NCBI GenBank assembly: GCA_946478975.1
Contig: CAMLEO010000057.1
Span: forward strand, 1-28,252
Reading direction: 5' to 3'
DNA: 28,252 nucleotides
Source: an uncultured Steroidobacter sp.
GTDB taxonomy: Bacteria > Pseudomonadota > Gammaproteobacteria > Steroidobacterales > Steroidobacteraceae
A program made the position numbers and the translations under genes. This document shows positions 17,356-23,917 of the stretch, one piece after another (position 1 is the stretch's first letter; each line of letters begins with the position of its first letter). The notes beneath the pieces are model-generated. The model was not told where the DNA came from and did no database searches. It saw nothing but the letters and a program-made list of their open reading frames with translations.

Positions 17356-18840
17356 TTACATCAACACCACATCGTACTGATCCTGCTGGTACAGCGCCTC
17401 GGTCTGAAGACGGATGGGCTTGCCGGTGTGCACTTCCAGCTCGGCCAGCGCCGCCGACTCCTCATCGAGCAGCCGCTCGATCACATCCTGATGCGCGAGC
17501 ACCATCAGCTCCTGGAACTGGAACTGGCGCGACTGTCGCAGAATCTCGCGGAAGATCTCGTAACAAACTGTTTCGGTCGTCTTGACGAAGCCGCGGCCCT
17601 CGCAGGTGGGACAAGCTGAACACAACATATGTTCGAGACTTTCGCGCGTGCGCTTGCGCGTCATCTCCACCAGGCCGAGCGGCGACACCGACGAAATGTG
17701 ATTCTTGGCGTGATCGGCGCTGAGCGCCTTCTCCAACGCCTGCAGCACCTGCTTGCGGTGCTCCTCTTCTTCCATGTCGATGAAGTCGATGATGATGATG
17801 CCGCCCAAGTTGCGCAGTCGCAGTTGCCGGGCGATCGCCACCGCCGCTTCCAGGTTGGTGCGGAAAATGGTTTCTTCCAGTGAGCGCTGGCCCACGTAGG
17901 CGCCGGTGTTCACATCGATGGTGGTCATCGACTCGGTCTGGTCGAAGATCAGATAGCCGCCGGACTTCAGCGGCACCTTGCGCTCCAGCGACTTCTGGAT
18001 TTCATCCTCGACCGCGTACAGATCGAAGATCGGCCGGTCGCCGCGATACAGGTCGATGCGCTCGACCATCTCGGGCATGAACGTGCGCGCGAAGTCGATC
18101 ATGCGCTGATGCGTCTCGGCGTGATCGACGCTGACATGCTCGATTCCGCTTCCAACCACATCGCGCATCACTCGTACCGGCAGCGGCAGATCCTCGTGCA
18201 CCAGGTTGCCCGGGCGGGTCGCGGCGGCTTTCTCGCTGAGCACGGTCCACAGCTTCTGAAGAAACAGCATGTCGGCGCGCAACGCCTCAGGCGTCGCGCC
18301 CTCAGCAGCTGTACGCACGATATAACCCCCGGGTTCATCGGGACGGACGAACAAACTCGCGGCTTCGCGCAAACGCTGCCGCTCAGCCTCATCTTCGATG
18401 CGCGCGGAGATTCCGATGCCGCGACCCTTGGGCATGTAGACCAAATATCGCGATGGAAGTGTGATGAATGTCGTAAGTCGCGCACCCTTGGTGCCGAGCG
18501 GGTCTTTCAACACCTGCACCAGGATCTCGCCGCCTTCGCTGACCAATGTCTGAATGTCCGGCGTGCGCCCTTCATCGACCGGCATGTCGGGATTGCCGTT
18601 CTCGCCGACTGCCGGATGCACGATGTCGGAGGCGTGCAGGAACGCCGTGCGTTCGAGCCCGATATCGACGAACGCCGCCTGCATGCCGGGCAGCACTCGC
18701 GACACGCGTCCCTTGTAAATATTGCTGATGAGCCCGCGACGATTGGCGCGCTCCAGAAAAATTTCCTGCAGCACGCCGTTTTCCACCAGGGCGGCGCGTG
18801 CTTCGCGCGGGCTGATGTTGATGAGAATCTCCGCCGTCAT
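17356..18840 (-). CDS. rng: Ribonuclease G
   Basis: Single-strand-specific endoribonuclease that matures the 5' end of 16S rRNA and degrades some mRNAs. The 494-aa length fits RNase G (489 in E. coli), not RNase E. The N-terminus TAEILINISPREARAAL is followed by an S1 RNA-binding domain (NIYKGRVSRVLPGMQAAFVDIG), the 5' sensor region, and the DNase I-like catalytic core with metal ligands D309 (TIDVNTG) and D352 (IIIIDFIDM). The zinc-link CPTC (C410, C413) is present. The ATG at 18840 overlaps the maf stop as ATGA; a longer reading into maf was rejected. Confidence 0.96.
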   Translation of the reverse strand: MTAEILINISPREARAALVENGVLQEIFLERANRRGLISNIYKGRVSRVLPGMQAAFVDIGLERTAFLHASDIVHPAVGENGNPDMPVDEGRTPDIQTLVSEGGEILVQVLKDPLGTKGARLTTFITLPSRYLVYMPKGRGIGISARIEDEAERQRLREAASLFVRPDEPGGYIVRTAAEGATPEALRADMLFLQKLWTVLSEKAAATRPGNLVHEDLPLPVRVMRDVVGSGIEHVSVDHAETHQRMIDFARTFMPEMVERIDLYRGDRPIFDLYAVEDEIQKSLERKVPLKSGGYLIFDQTESMTTIDVNTGAYVGQRSLEETIFRTNLEAAVAIARQLRLRNLGGIIIIDFIDMEEEEHRKQVLQALEKALSADHAKNHISSVSPLGLVEMTRKRTRESLEHMLCSACPTCEGRGFVKTTETVCYEIFREILRQSRQFQFQELMVLAHQDVIERLLDEESAALAELEVHTGKPIRLQTEALYQQDQYDVVLM

Positions 18841-19451
18841 CCCTGCTCTCCCATTGTTATTTTTTGTGTGGCCAGCAGCTGCGCGGTCTCGAACAACGGC
18901 AGTCCCATGATGCCGGAGTAGCTGCCGGAGATACGGCTGATGAAAATGGCGGCGCGCCCTTGCACGGCGTAGCCGCCGGCCTTGTCGGCCGGCTCGCCGG
19001 TGCGCCAGTAGCCTCGCATTTCCGCCATCGACAGGTTCCGAAACGTGACCTCGCTGACGTTCAGACGAACGTCGCTGCCCGCCGCGCTTCGCAAAGCCAC
19101 GGCGGTAAGGACCTGATGCGTGCGGCCCGACAAGAGTTGCAGCATGCGCACGCATTCAGCTTCGTCCGCCGGTTTGCCGAGGATGTGGTCGTCCACCACC
19201 ACGGTGGTGTCCGATCCCAGCACCGGCAAACGTTCCGGCTCGGTCAGTCGGCGCCATAAGGTGTCGGCCTTCAACGCGGCCAGCCGCGTGACGTAGGTTT
19301 CCGGCGTTTCGGCGCTGGTCACGGACTCGTCGACGGCCACCGGAGCAACCCGGTGCGCAATTCCGATCTGGGTCAGCAAGGCGCTGCGCCGGGGCGATGC
19401 CGACGCCAGGTAGATCAACGGCTTGGCGGTAGAACTTAGGTGGTCTGACAT
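18837..19451 (-). CDS. maf: Maf-family nucleoside triphosphate pyrophosphatase (YhdE-type)
   Basis: Hydrolyses dTTP/UTP or modified nucleotides to monophosphates, sanitising the nucleotide pool. The 204-aa protein has the Maf signatures SASPRRSALLTQIGI, LGSDTTVVVDDHILGKP with the catalytic Asp, and MLQLLSGRTHQVLTAVAL, ending with the AAIFISRISGSYSGIMGLPLFET region. Position directly before rng supports the YhdE subgroup (dTTPase/UTPase). It is the first gene of the maf-rng-yhdP-nitrilase-tldD run. In E. coli mreBCD lies upstream; here a macro-domain gene does. Confidence 0.93.
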   Translation of the reverse strand: MSDHLSSTAKPLIYLASASPRRSALLTQIGIAHRVAPVAVDESVTSAETPETYVTRLAALKADTLWRRLTEPERLPVLGSDTTVVVDDHILGKPADEAECVRMLQLLSGRTHQVLTAVALRSAAGSDVRLNVSEVTFRNLSMAEMRGYWRTGEPADKAGGYAVQGRAAIFISRISGSYSGIMGLPLFETAQLLATQKITMGEQG

Positions 19452-19458
19452 GCGCCGA

Positions 19459-19464
19459 AGGATA
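19459..19464 (-). promoter_or_regulatory. Putative -10 for the maf operon
   Basis: Minus-strand TATCCT (four of six consensus bases) lies 7 nt upstream of the maf ATG, so transcription would begin about at the start codon. The -35 is weak. It is listed because the same spacing is seen at purC, purE and pmbA. Confidence 0.25.
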
Positions 19465-19533
19465 CCCTGAAGGCGCCTCGGTCACATTCTTCGAGTCAGC
19501 AAATTAATAGCGACTGAATCTCACATCGGATGG

Positions 19534-19636
19534 GCTCGGGATCGGGCATCCTGCCACGACCCGAGCGCGACCAACGAAAGGCGCGACTTTCGCTGGCCGC
19601 TCGCCGCCGCAGGCGGCGGGGTACATCCATGTACCC
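19534..19636. repeat. Block of four consecutive inverted repeats (candidate dispersed repeat)
   Basis: Four hairpins lie side by side in 103 nt. (1) GCTCGGG 19534-19540 with CCCGAGC 19560-19566. (2) CGAAAG 19575-19580 with CTTTCG 19587-19592, extended by CCA/TGG after one mismatch. (3) CGCCGCC 19602-19608 with GGCGGCG 19612-19618 around a GCA loop. (4) GGGTACAT 19619-19626 with ATGTACCC 19629-19636 around a CC loop. The block starts 8 nt past the macro-gene stop and is far more structured than other gaps in the window. It could be a REP-like intergenic repeat, a 3' RNA element of the macro gene, or both. No second copy was found in this window. Confidence 0.55.
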
Positions 19637-19643
19637 ATTCTGC

Positions 19644-20588
19644 TTAAAACTGTTGATTGTCGAGAAACACGTCGAGGTCGGCTTCCGAATAGAACACCAG
19701 CGACACTCGCTCCACCGCGTCGGTCCTCGACAGCGCCTGGCTGATCGCGGACGACGCAACGGCCGCGGCTCGGTGCTTTGGATAACCGTACGCGCCGGTC
19801 GAGATCGCCGGAAACGCCACCGAGCCGAGCGCATGCTCGGCGGCAATCCTGATGGATTTCTTGTAGCAGGACGCGAGCAGCTCCTCTGCGGGCTCGTCGC
19901 GTCCCCACACCGGTCCGACGGTATGAATCACATACTTCGCGGGAAGCTTGCCAGCCGTCGTCAGCACCGCTTCGCCGGCGGGCAGGCCATGCGGATACAG
20001 CGTCTCGCGAATTTCCTGGCAGGCACGCAGGATCTCCTCGCCGCCGCGGCGATGAATCGCCCCATCGACGCCGCCGCCGCCGAGCAAGGTCGAGTTGGCA
20101 GCGTTTACGACCGCATCGACCGGCAGGCCGGTGATGTCGCCGGTGCGAACTTCGACTCGGCCTTCGAGAAATTCATGTCGGAGCACGCGGTTCTGCTCGC
20201 CCTCACCATGCACCCAGCGCAACGCCGCCGCGGGCTCCTCGAAGATGCGCATCTTGATGTTGGAGCCGACCGCCTCGCTGATCAGGATCAGCACGTGGCC
20301 GGCGGCGGCGAGATTGCCAGGCTTCATCACGGCGGCCCAGCGCACCTCGCCGGGCGGCGCCAGGTGCATGAGGAAATCGCGGAACCGTTGGATCTCGCTG
20401 TAGTCCCAGTTGCCATGCGCCTCGCGATAATCCGCGATGGCGTTCATGCCCGGCACGTAACGCGGGTCCGCAACGGCGCGATTCAACAACTCGATCAAGG
20501 ATTCGGCGGTGAGTTCGCCCCAGACTTTGATCCGAACCAGCTGGTCGCGGGCGTCGATTGAGTAGCTGGACTCCATGACTGTCGCCAT
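19644..20588 (-). CDS. SpoIIAA-like domain fused to a macro domain (ADP-ribose deacylase type)
   Basis: A 314-aa fusion. Residues about 5-125 look like the SpoIIAA/STAS-like fold: YSIDARDQLVRIKVWGELTAES, then DPRYVPGMNAIADYREAHG and MRIFEEPAAALRWV. Residues about 140-314 are a MacroD/YmdB-type macro domain with VRTGDITGLPVDAVVNAANS, the GGGGVDGAIHRRGG loop, LPAKYVIHTVGPVWG and FPAISTGAYGYP. These match enzymes that hydrolyse O-acetyl-ADP-ribose or remove ADP-ribose from proteins. The ATG at 20588 has AGGA nine nt upstream; an ATG at 20621 is the alternative. No ADP-ribosyltransferase partner gene is adjacent. The role of the N-terminal domain is unknown. Confidence 0.85.
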   Translation of the reverse strand: MATVMESSYSIDARDQLVRIKVWGELTAESLIELLNRAVADPRYVPGMNAIADYREAHGNWDYSEIQRFRDFLMHLAPPGEVRWAAVMKPGNLAAAGHVLILISEAVGSNIKMRIFEEPAAALRWVHGEGEQNRVLRHEFLEGRVEVRTGDITGLPVDAVVNAANSTLLGGGGVDGAIHRRGGEEILRACQEIRETLYPHGLPAGEAVLTTAGKLPAKYVIHTVGPVWGRDEPAEELLASCYKKSIRIAAEHALGSVAFPAISTGAYGYPKHRAAAVASSAISQALSRTDAVERVSLVFYSEADLDVFLDNQQF

Positions 20589-20857
20589 ACCCTTCGATCC
20601 TGTCCTGTTGCCCTGGGTCACAACGCAAGGCCAAACGCGCTGGCCTGTTCCCTTAGCGATCCGAGCCGTGTGCGAATTGAATCCGACGAGGCGCCCGATC
20701 CGACTTCGTATACGGTGCCTTGCCCGAAGTGACGTATCATAACCTCGTTAACGCAGGTTACACCCACCTCAGGCGCAGGCAGGTGCTGAGGGGATTATCT
20801 TAGGACGAATTTGACATTGAATGCACCGATGCAAAGTCAACTGATGCGCTCGACGCA
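20589..20857. other. Divergent intergenic region, macro gene / Ser-Thr kinase gene
   Basis: About 270 nt that must hold the promoters of both divergent genes. AACCT (20741-20745) and AGGTT (20755-20759) flank CGTTAACG, an 8-nt palindrome, and TATCAT at 20735-20740 could be a -10 for the kinase without a good -35. CCTCAG (20767-20772) and CTGAGG (20786-20791) could form a hairpin in the kinase leader. The assignments are weak. Confidence 0.3.
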
Positions 20858-21757
20858 GTGCGGAGATTGTTTGCTGACGATGACAGCTTGAGCGGCACAC
20901 GGATGCGGGCCAAACACCACCCTAGACGCGCTCCTCGCCCCGTAAGTTACGGGCAGCGGGCGTTTCCGCCCATCCCGGGCTATCGCTTCATACAGACCAT
21001 CGCGCGCTCGCCGAAGTCCGAGGTGCACGTCGCGCTGTCGGAAGAGTTGGGTCACAACGTCGCGGTGAAAGTCCTGCGCACCGGCCCGATGTCGAGCCTG
21101 GAAGTCGGCGAGGAAGAGCGCTTCGAGCGGGAGCGCGAGCTCCTGATGCGCATCAAACATCCGGCCATCGTCGACGTGTACGACTGGGGGCACGGCGAGG
21201 ATTTTCGTTACATCGTCACCGAATACTTCCCGAGCGGCAGCCTCGAACTGCGCATTCGCAACCTGATGACGATCAAGGACAGCGTCGACATCTTCCTGCA
21301 GATCGCGGCGGCGCTGCAGGCCATTCACGGCCCGGGCCTGTGTCATCGCGACTTGAAGCCCGCGAACGTGATGATGCGTCCGGACGGCCGCATCGTACTC
21401 ATCGACTTCGGTCTGGCGAAAACCATCGACACTGCTTCGCCGACCAGCGCCGGCGAAGTCCGCGGCTCGCCCTATTACATCAGCCCGGAACAGGCCGAGG
21501 GCGCGGCGGTGGATCAACGCAGCGACATCTACAGCCTCGGCATCATGTTCTACGAGATGTTGACCGGGCAGCGGCCGTACAAGGGCAGCACTGTCATCGG
21601 CATCATCCAGGCGCACCGGAACGATCCCATCCCGGTCTTGCCCGAACCGCTCGGCCGCTTTCAGCGCTTGATCGACGGCATGCTCGCGAAGGAACCGCAG
21701 GACCGCTTTCCGACCGTCGCATCGGCCGTCGCCGAGCTCGCGCGACTGAAAGTTTAA
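20858..21757 (+). CDS. Hanks-type serine/threonine protein kinase, stand-alone
   Basis: Soluble protein kinase of 299 aa (GTG start) with no membrane helix or sensor domain. The core is complete: VAVK with K71, a helix-C Glu near E94, HRDLKPAN with D165 and N170, IDFGLAK with D183, the SPYYISPEQ P+1 loop and DIYSLGIMFYEMLTG. The nucleotide loop reads IARSPKSEVHVA and lacks the usual GxGxxG glycines. The start is uncertain: GTG 20858 gives an acidic lead-in, ATG 20903 removes 15 residues, and neither has a clear Shine-Dalgarno site. Its stop codon shares TTAA with the stop of the convergent gene at 21754. The substrate is unknown; the FHA protein at 9316-10728 is the only visible phosphothreonine reader in the window. 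Confidence 0.87.
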   Translation: MRRLFADDDSLSGTRMRAKHHPRRAPRPVSYGQRAFPPIPGYRFIQTIARSPKSEVHVALSEELGHNVAVKVLRTGPMSSLEVGEEERFERERELLMRIKHPAIVDVYDWGHGEDFRYIVTEYFPSGSLELRIRNLMTIKDSVDIFLQIAAALQAIHGPGLCHRDLKPANVMMRPDGRIVLIDFGLAKTIDTASPTSAGEVRGSPYYISPEQAEGAAVDQRSDIYSLGIMFYEMLTGQRPYKGSTVIGIIQAHRNDPIPVLPEPLGRFQRLIDGMLAKEPQDRFPTVASAVAELARLKV

Positions 21758-22254
21758 GGCTGTCGCCGGCAGTAGCAGCCCGTATCCAGCCAATTGAGAA
21801 TTGGACGGGCTCGCGGCGCTTGCAGCGCCGTCACACCCAGCACTTTCTCAACCGCCGTCGTGCAGAGATTGCCGGAGGTCACCGGGCCGGCGTAGACGAG
21901 TCGCGCGCCTTCCATCGCGAGCAAGGTGGGCGTCGAAGGCAGCTCGCTGCGTACGATTGGGTCCACATCTTCGATATCGCGCACCGTGAGTGGAACATCG
22001 CCGCGAGCGGACTCCAGAATTCGCAGCGAAGCCTGGGTGCACGGGCACTCGCGATCCACGATGACGATCAGTCGTGAGCCGCTCTCATTGCTTCGAGCCA
22101 GCCACTCAGATACGTGTTGGGTGAATTGCTCGCTCACACCCGCCGGTGCATACAACGTGTCGAGCGATGCGCGCCATTTGGTGAGAGCAAACAGCAGCAG
22201 AGGAGCAAGCAGTGTCAGCAGGATGAGCGTCCGGTCATAGACGCCCGGCTTCAT
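21754..22254 (-). CDS. Membrane-anchored thioredoxin-like protein (DUF6436-like)
   Basis: A 166-aa protein with one N-terminal membrane helix (about residues 8-24) and a thioredoxin-like domain outside the cytoplasm. Cysteines occur as CPC (C70 and C72 in VDRECPCT) at the position of a redox motif, followed by a TPTLLAM segment that resembles the cis-proline loop, and a second pair C160/C162 at the extreme C-terminus (TGCYC). The pattern resembles the DUF6436 family; that naming is from memory and moderate. The ATG at 22254 overlaps the upstream gene's stop as ATGA, so the two are an obligate pair. A longer reading to 22638 runs antisense-free but inside the partner gene and was rejected. Confidence 0.7.
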   Translation of the reverse strand: MKPGVYDRTLILLTLLAPLLLFALTKWRASLDTLYAPAGVSEQFTQHVSEWLARSNESGSRLIVIVDRECPCTQASLRILESARGDVPLTVRDIEDVDPIVRSELPSTPTLLAMEGARLVYAGPVTSGNLCTTAVEKVLGVTALQAPRARPILNWLDTGCYCRRQP

Positions 22255-22766
22255 CGCAGCCACCACCAGTCGAACTTCGAGGGCCAGATCAGTTCCAGCA
22301 CGAAGATGGCGACTGCATACATCGCGACATTCTTCGCCCAGGCGCGGCGCGTCCAGCGCAGCGAGTCGGGATAGCGCGTGAGTTGCAGCCACAGGGTCAC
22401 GACGAGCAGCACGGTCGCCAGGCCGACTTGCACGGCGATCCCGAAATTGATTCTTGGCAGAACCGCCGCCGGACTGGCGAACAAGTAATGTCCGAGCGAT
22501 ATCCAGTTGCCCAGCACGAATCCATGCACGAGCGAAAAACTGCGCTCGACTTTGCCGTTGTAGATGTAATCGACTGCTCGATGCGCGAGCAATGCCAGCG
22601 GGATCAACAGCGACGCAGTGATCTCCGCCCGCAGCCACGCCGGCTCCGGGTACTGATCGAAGAAATAATAGTTATCGAAGAAATGCAGCGCGGCGCCGTA
22701 CAGCGTCAGCCAGATCAGTGCTTTGTAGAGTTTGATTGGAGTTTTCACGTCTATGCCACGCGTCAT
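22251..22766 (-). CDS. Four-helix membrane protein of unknown function
   Basis: A 171-aa integral membrane protein with about four hydrophobic segments: LIWLTLYGAALHFF, ITASLLIPLALLAHRAV, VHGFVLGNWISLGHYLF/VQVGLATVLLVVTLWLQL, and VAMYAVAIFVLELIW. The first segment carries the distinctive HFFDNYYFFDQYPEPAW, rich in aromatic and His/Asp residues, which could be a conserved functional site. It is the first gene of a two-gene operon with the thioredoxin-like protein. The ATG at 22766 lies inside one of two 18-bp palindromes, and the predicted promoter leaves a leader of only a few nt; GTG 22748 is the alternative start. Confidence 0.65.
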   Translation of the reverse strand: MTRGIDVKTPIKLYKALIWLTLYGAALHFFDNYYFFDQYPEPAWLRAEITASLLIPLALLAHRAVDYIYNGKVERSFSLVHGFVLGNWISLGHYLFASPAAVLPRINFGIAVQVGLATVLLVVTLWLQLTRYPDSLRWTRRAWAKNVAMYAVAIFVLELIWPSKFDWWWLR

Positions 22767-22768
22767 AG
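22751..22768. promoter_or_regulatory. Operator-like palindrome O1 (TetR-type)
   Basis: CTATGCCACGCGTCATAG is an imperfect 18-bp palindrome sharing CTATGCCA and CATAG with O2. It overlaps the start codon of the membrane-protein gene, between it and the divergent TetR gene. Confidence 0.55.
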
Positions 22769-22777
22769 TTCGCAGTC

Positions 22778-22807
22778 ATGCTAGGCTATGCCACATGGCA
22801 TAGTCAA
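22778..22807 (-). promoter_or_regulatory. Putative promoter of the membrane-protein/thioredoxin-like operon
   Basis: Minus-strand TTGACT (22807-22802, five of six) and TAGCAT (22783-22778, four of six) are separated by 18 nt. The perfect-arm palindrome O2 fills the spacer, the classical position for a TetR-family repressor. The start would be near 22771. Confidence 0.4.
22786..22803. promoter_or_regulatory. Operator-like palindrome O2 (TetR-type)
   Basis: CTATGCCACATGGCATAG has 8-bp arms that are perfectly complementary around a CA spacer. It lies 35 bp from O1 (start to start) and 41 nt before the TetR gene's preferred ATG. Confidence 0.65.
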
Positions 22808-22843
22808 TTCATGGATCTGCTCGATAAAGGATCTGGGCTCGCT

Positions 22844-23449
22844 ATGAAAATCCCAACGCGCAGCAAGATGGTCGCGGGCGCGGCGGACCTGATCCGTCGG
22901 CGCGGCGTGAATGCGACCAGCGTGCGAGAAGTCGTGAGGCACACTGATACGCCTCGCGGCTCGATCGGTCATCACTTTCCGCGAGGCAAGCAGCAATTGG
23001 TCGAGGACGCTGTGACTTATGCGGGCCAGGAAGTGAGCGGCCCGCTCGAACAACTAGTAAACGAGCGCGGCGCCGTCGCAGGCCTGCACGCCTTCATCGA
23101 CCTCTGGCGCCACGTTTTGGAAAGCTCGAAGTACGAGGCGGGATGTCCGGTGCTGGCGGTCGCCGTCGAACAATATTTGAGCGACGACGGCACGCCGAAC
23201 ATGAAGGTGCAGCAGCGCCTGCTGGAGCTGGCGCATGAAATCTTCGACCACTGGCAGCACATCCTCAGCGCGTCACTGCGCAAGGAAGGTGTTACGCCCG
23301 CACGCGCTCGAAGGCTTGCTGCGCTCGTCGTTTCATCGGTGGAAGGAACGGTCGCGCTCTGCCGTGCGTCGCGCAGCTCGCAGCCGCTCAACGATGTTCA
23401 ACAGGAACTGGAGCTGGCGCTGTCGAGCGCCATTACTCACGCCCGATGA
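22844..23449 (+). CDS. TetR/AcrR-family transcriptional regulator (LmrA/YxaF-like)
   Basis: A 201-aa one-component repressor. The N-terminal helix-turn-helix spans about residues 8-50 (AADLIRRRGVNATSVREVV, then TPRGSIGHHFPRGKQQLV, the typical recognition helix). The C-terminal ligand-binding part contains AGCPVLAVAVEQ and resembles the LmrA/YxaF group. The ATG at 22844, with AAGGA 12 nt upstream, was preferred over longer starts at 22778 and 22811, because these run through the O2 palindrome or lack a ribosome site. It most likely represses the divergent membrane/thioredoxin-like pair and itself through O1 and O2. Its stop abuts the rlmH stop with no gap. Confidence 0.88.
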   Translation: MKIPTRSKMVAGAADLIRRRGVNATSVREVVRHTDTPRGSIGHHFPRGKQQLVEDAVTYAGQEVSGPLEQLVNERGAVAGLHAFIDLWRHVLESSKYEAGCPVLAVAVEQYLSDDGTPNMKVQQRLLELAHEIFDHWQHILSASLRKEGVTPARARRLAALVVSSVEGTVALCRASRSSQPLNDVQQELELALSSAITHAR

Positions 23450-23917
23450 TCAGGCGCGATGATAAGGGTGACCTTTGATGATGGTCACCGCACGATACAA
23501 AGCTTCGGCAAGCACGACGCGAGCCAGTGCGTGCGGCAGTGTCAGTCCTGACAAGGACCATTTGAAATCGGCACGCGCATCGACTTCGGGCGCGAGCCCT
23601 TCCGGCCCGCCGATGCAGAACACCACATCGCGGCCTTCCTGCGAGCGAGCTTGAATGAACTGCGCCAGCTGCTCGCTGGAAAGATTGCGCCCGCCGACCT
23701 GCATGGCGACGACGTAAGCGCCGGAAGGAATGGCGGCGAGCATCTTCTCGCCTTCTTTAGCGATCGCCTGGGTCGCAGGTCCAGCAGTGCGCTGGCCCAG
23801 CGCGATTTCTTTCAGCTCCAGCCGGTAGTCGCGGGTGAGGCGCCCCGCGTACTCCTCGAAGCCCGAGTCAACCCACTCCGGCAGCTTGGTGCCGGCAGCG
23901 AGAACCAGCAGTCTCAA
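23450..23917 (-). CDS. rlmH: 23S rRNA (pseudouridine1915-N3)-methyltransferase RlmH
   Basis: SPOUT-class methyltransferase that modifies pseudouridine 1915 in helix 69 of 23S rRNA on the 70S ribosome. The 155-aa length is exactly that of the family. The N-terminus RLLVLAAGTKLPEWVDSGFEEY and the knot region FCIGGPEGLAPEVDARADFKWSLSGLTLPHALARVVLAEALYRA, ending in HPYHRA, are diagnostic. The start codon is TTG (23917), overlapping the rsfS stop as TTGA; no ATG is available at the family N-terminus. It is the last gene of the holA-nadD-rsfS-rlmH operon. Confidence 0.96.
   Translation of the reverse strand: MRLLVLAAGTKLPEWVDSGFEEYAGRLTRDYRLELKEIALGQRTAGPATQAIAKEGEKMLAAIPSGAYVVAMQVGGRNLSSEQLAQFIQARSQEGRDVVFCIGGPEGLAPEVDARADFKWSLSGLTLPHALARVVLAEALYRAVTIIKGHPYHRA

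Noticed and set aside
14736..17585. Open frame of 949 codons on the plus strand, antisense to yhdP and the end of rng
   Set aside because: Codon pattern and Arg/Gln/His-rich composition are those of a shadow frame in GC-rich DNA; no domain is recognisable and the minus-strand genes are well supported.
17356..19155. RNase G reading extended 105 codons upstream of 18840
   Set aside because: The extension runs through maf in another frame and has no similarity to the RNase G N-terminus; ATG 18840 fits the family and overlaps maf as ATGA.
19496..19846. Short minus-strand frames across the hairpin block and macro gene end
   Set aside because: They read through palindromic sequence and have no ribosome site; such frames are typical artefacts of intergenic repeats.
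22778..22843. Longer TetR start at 22778 or 22811
   Set aside because: The extension would translate the O2 palindrome and has no ribosome site; helix-turn-helix proteins of this group start near the ATG at 22844.
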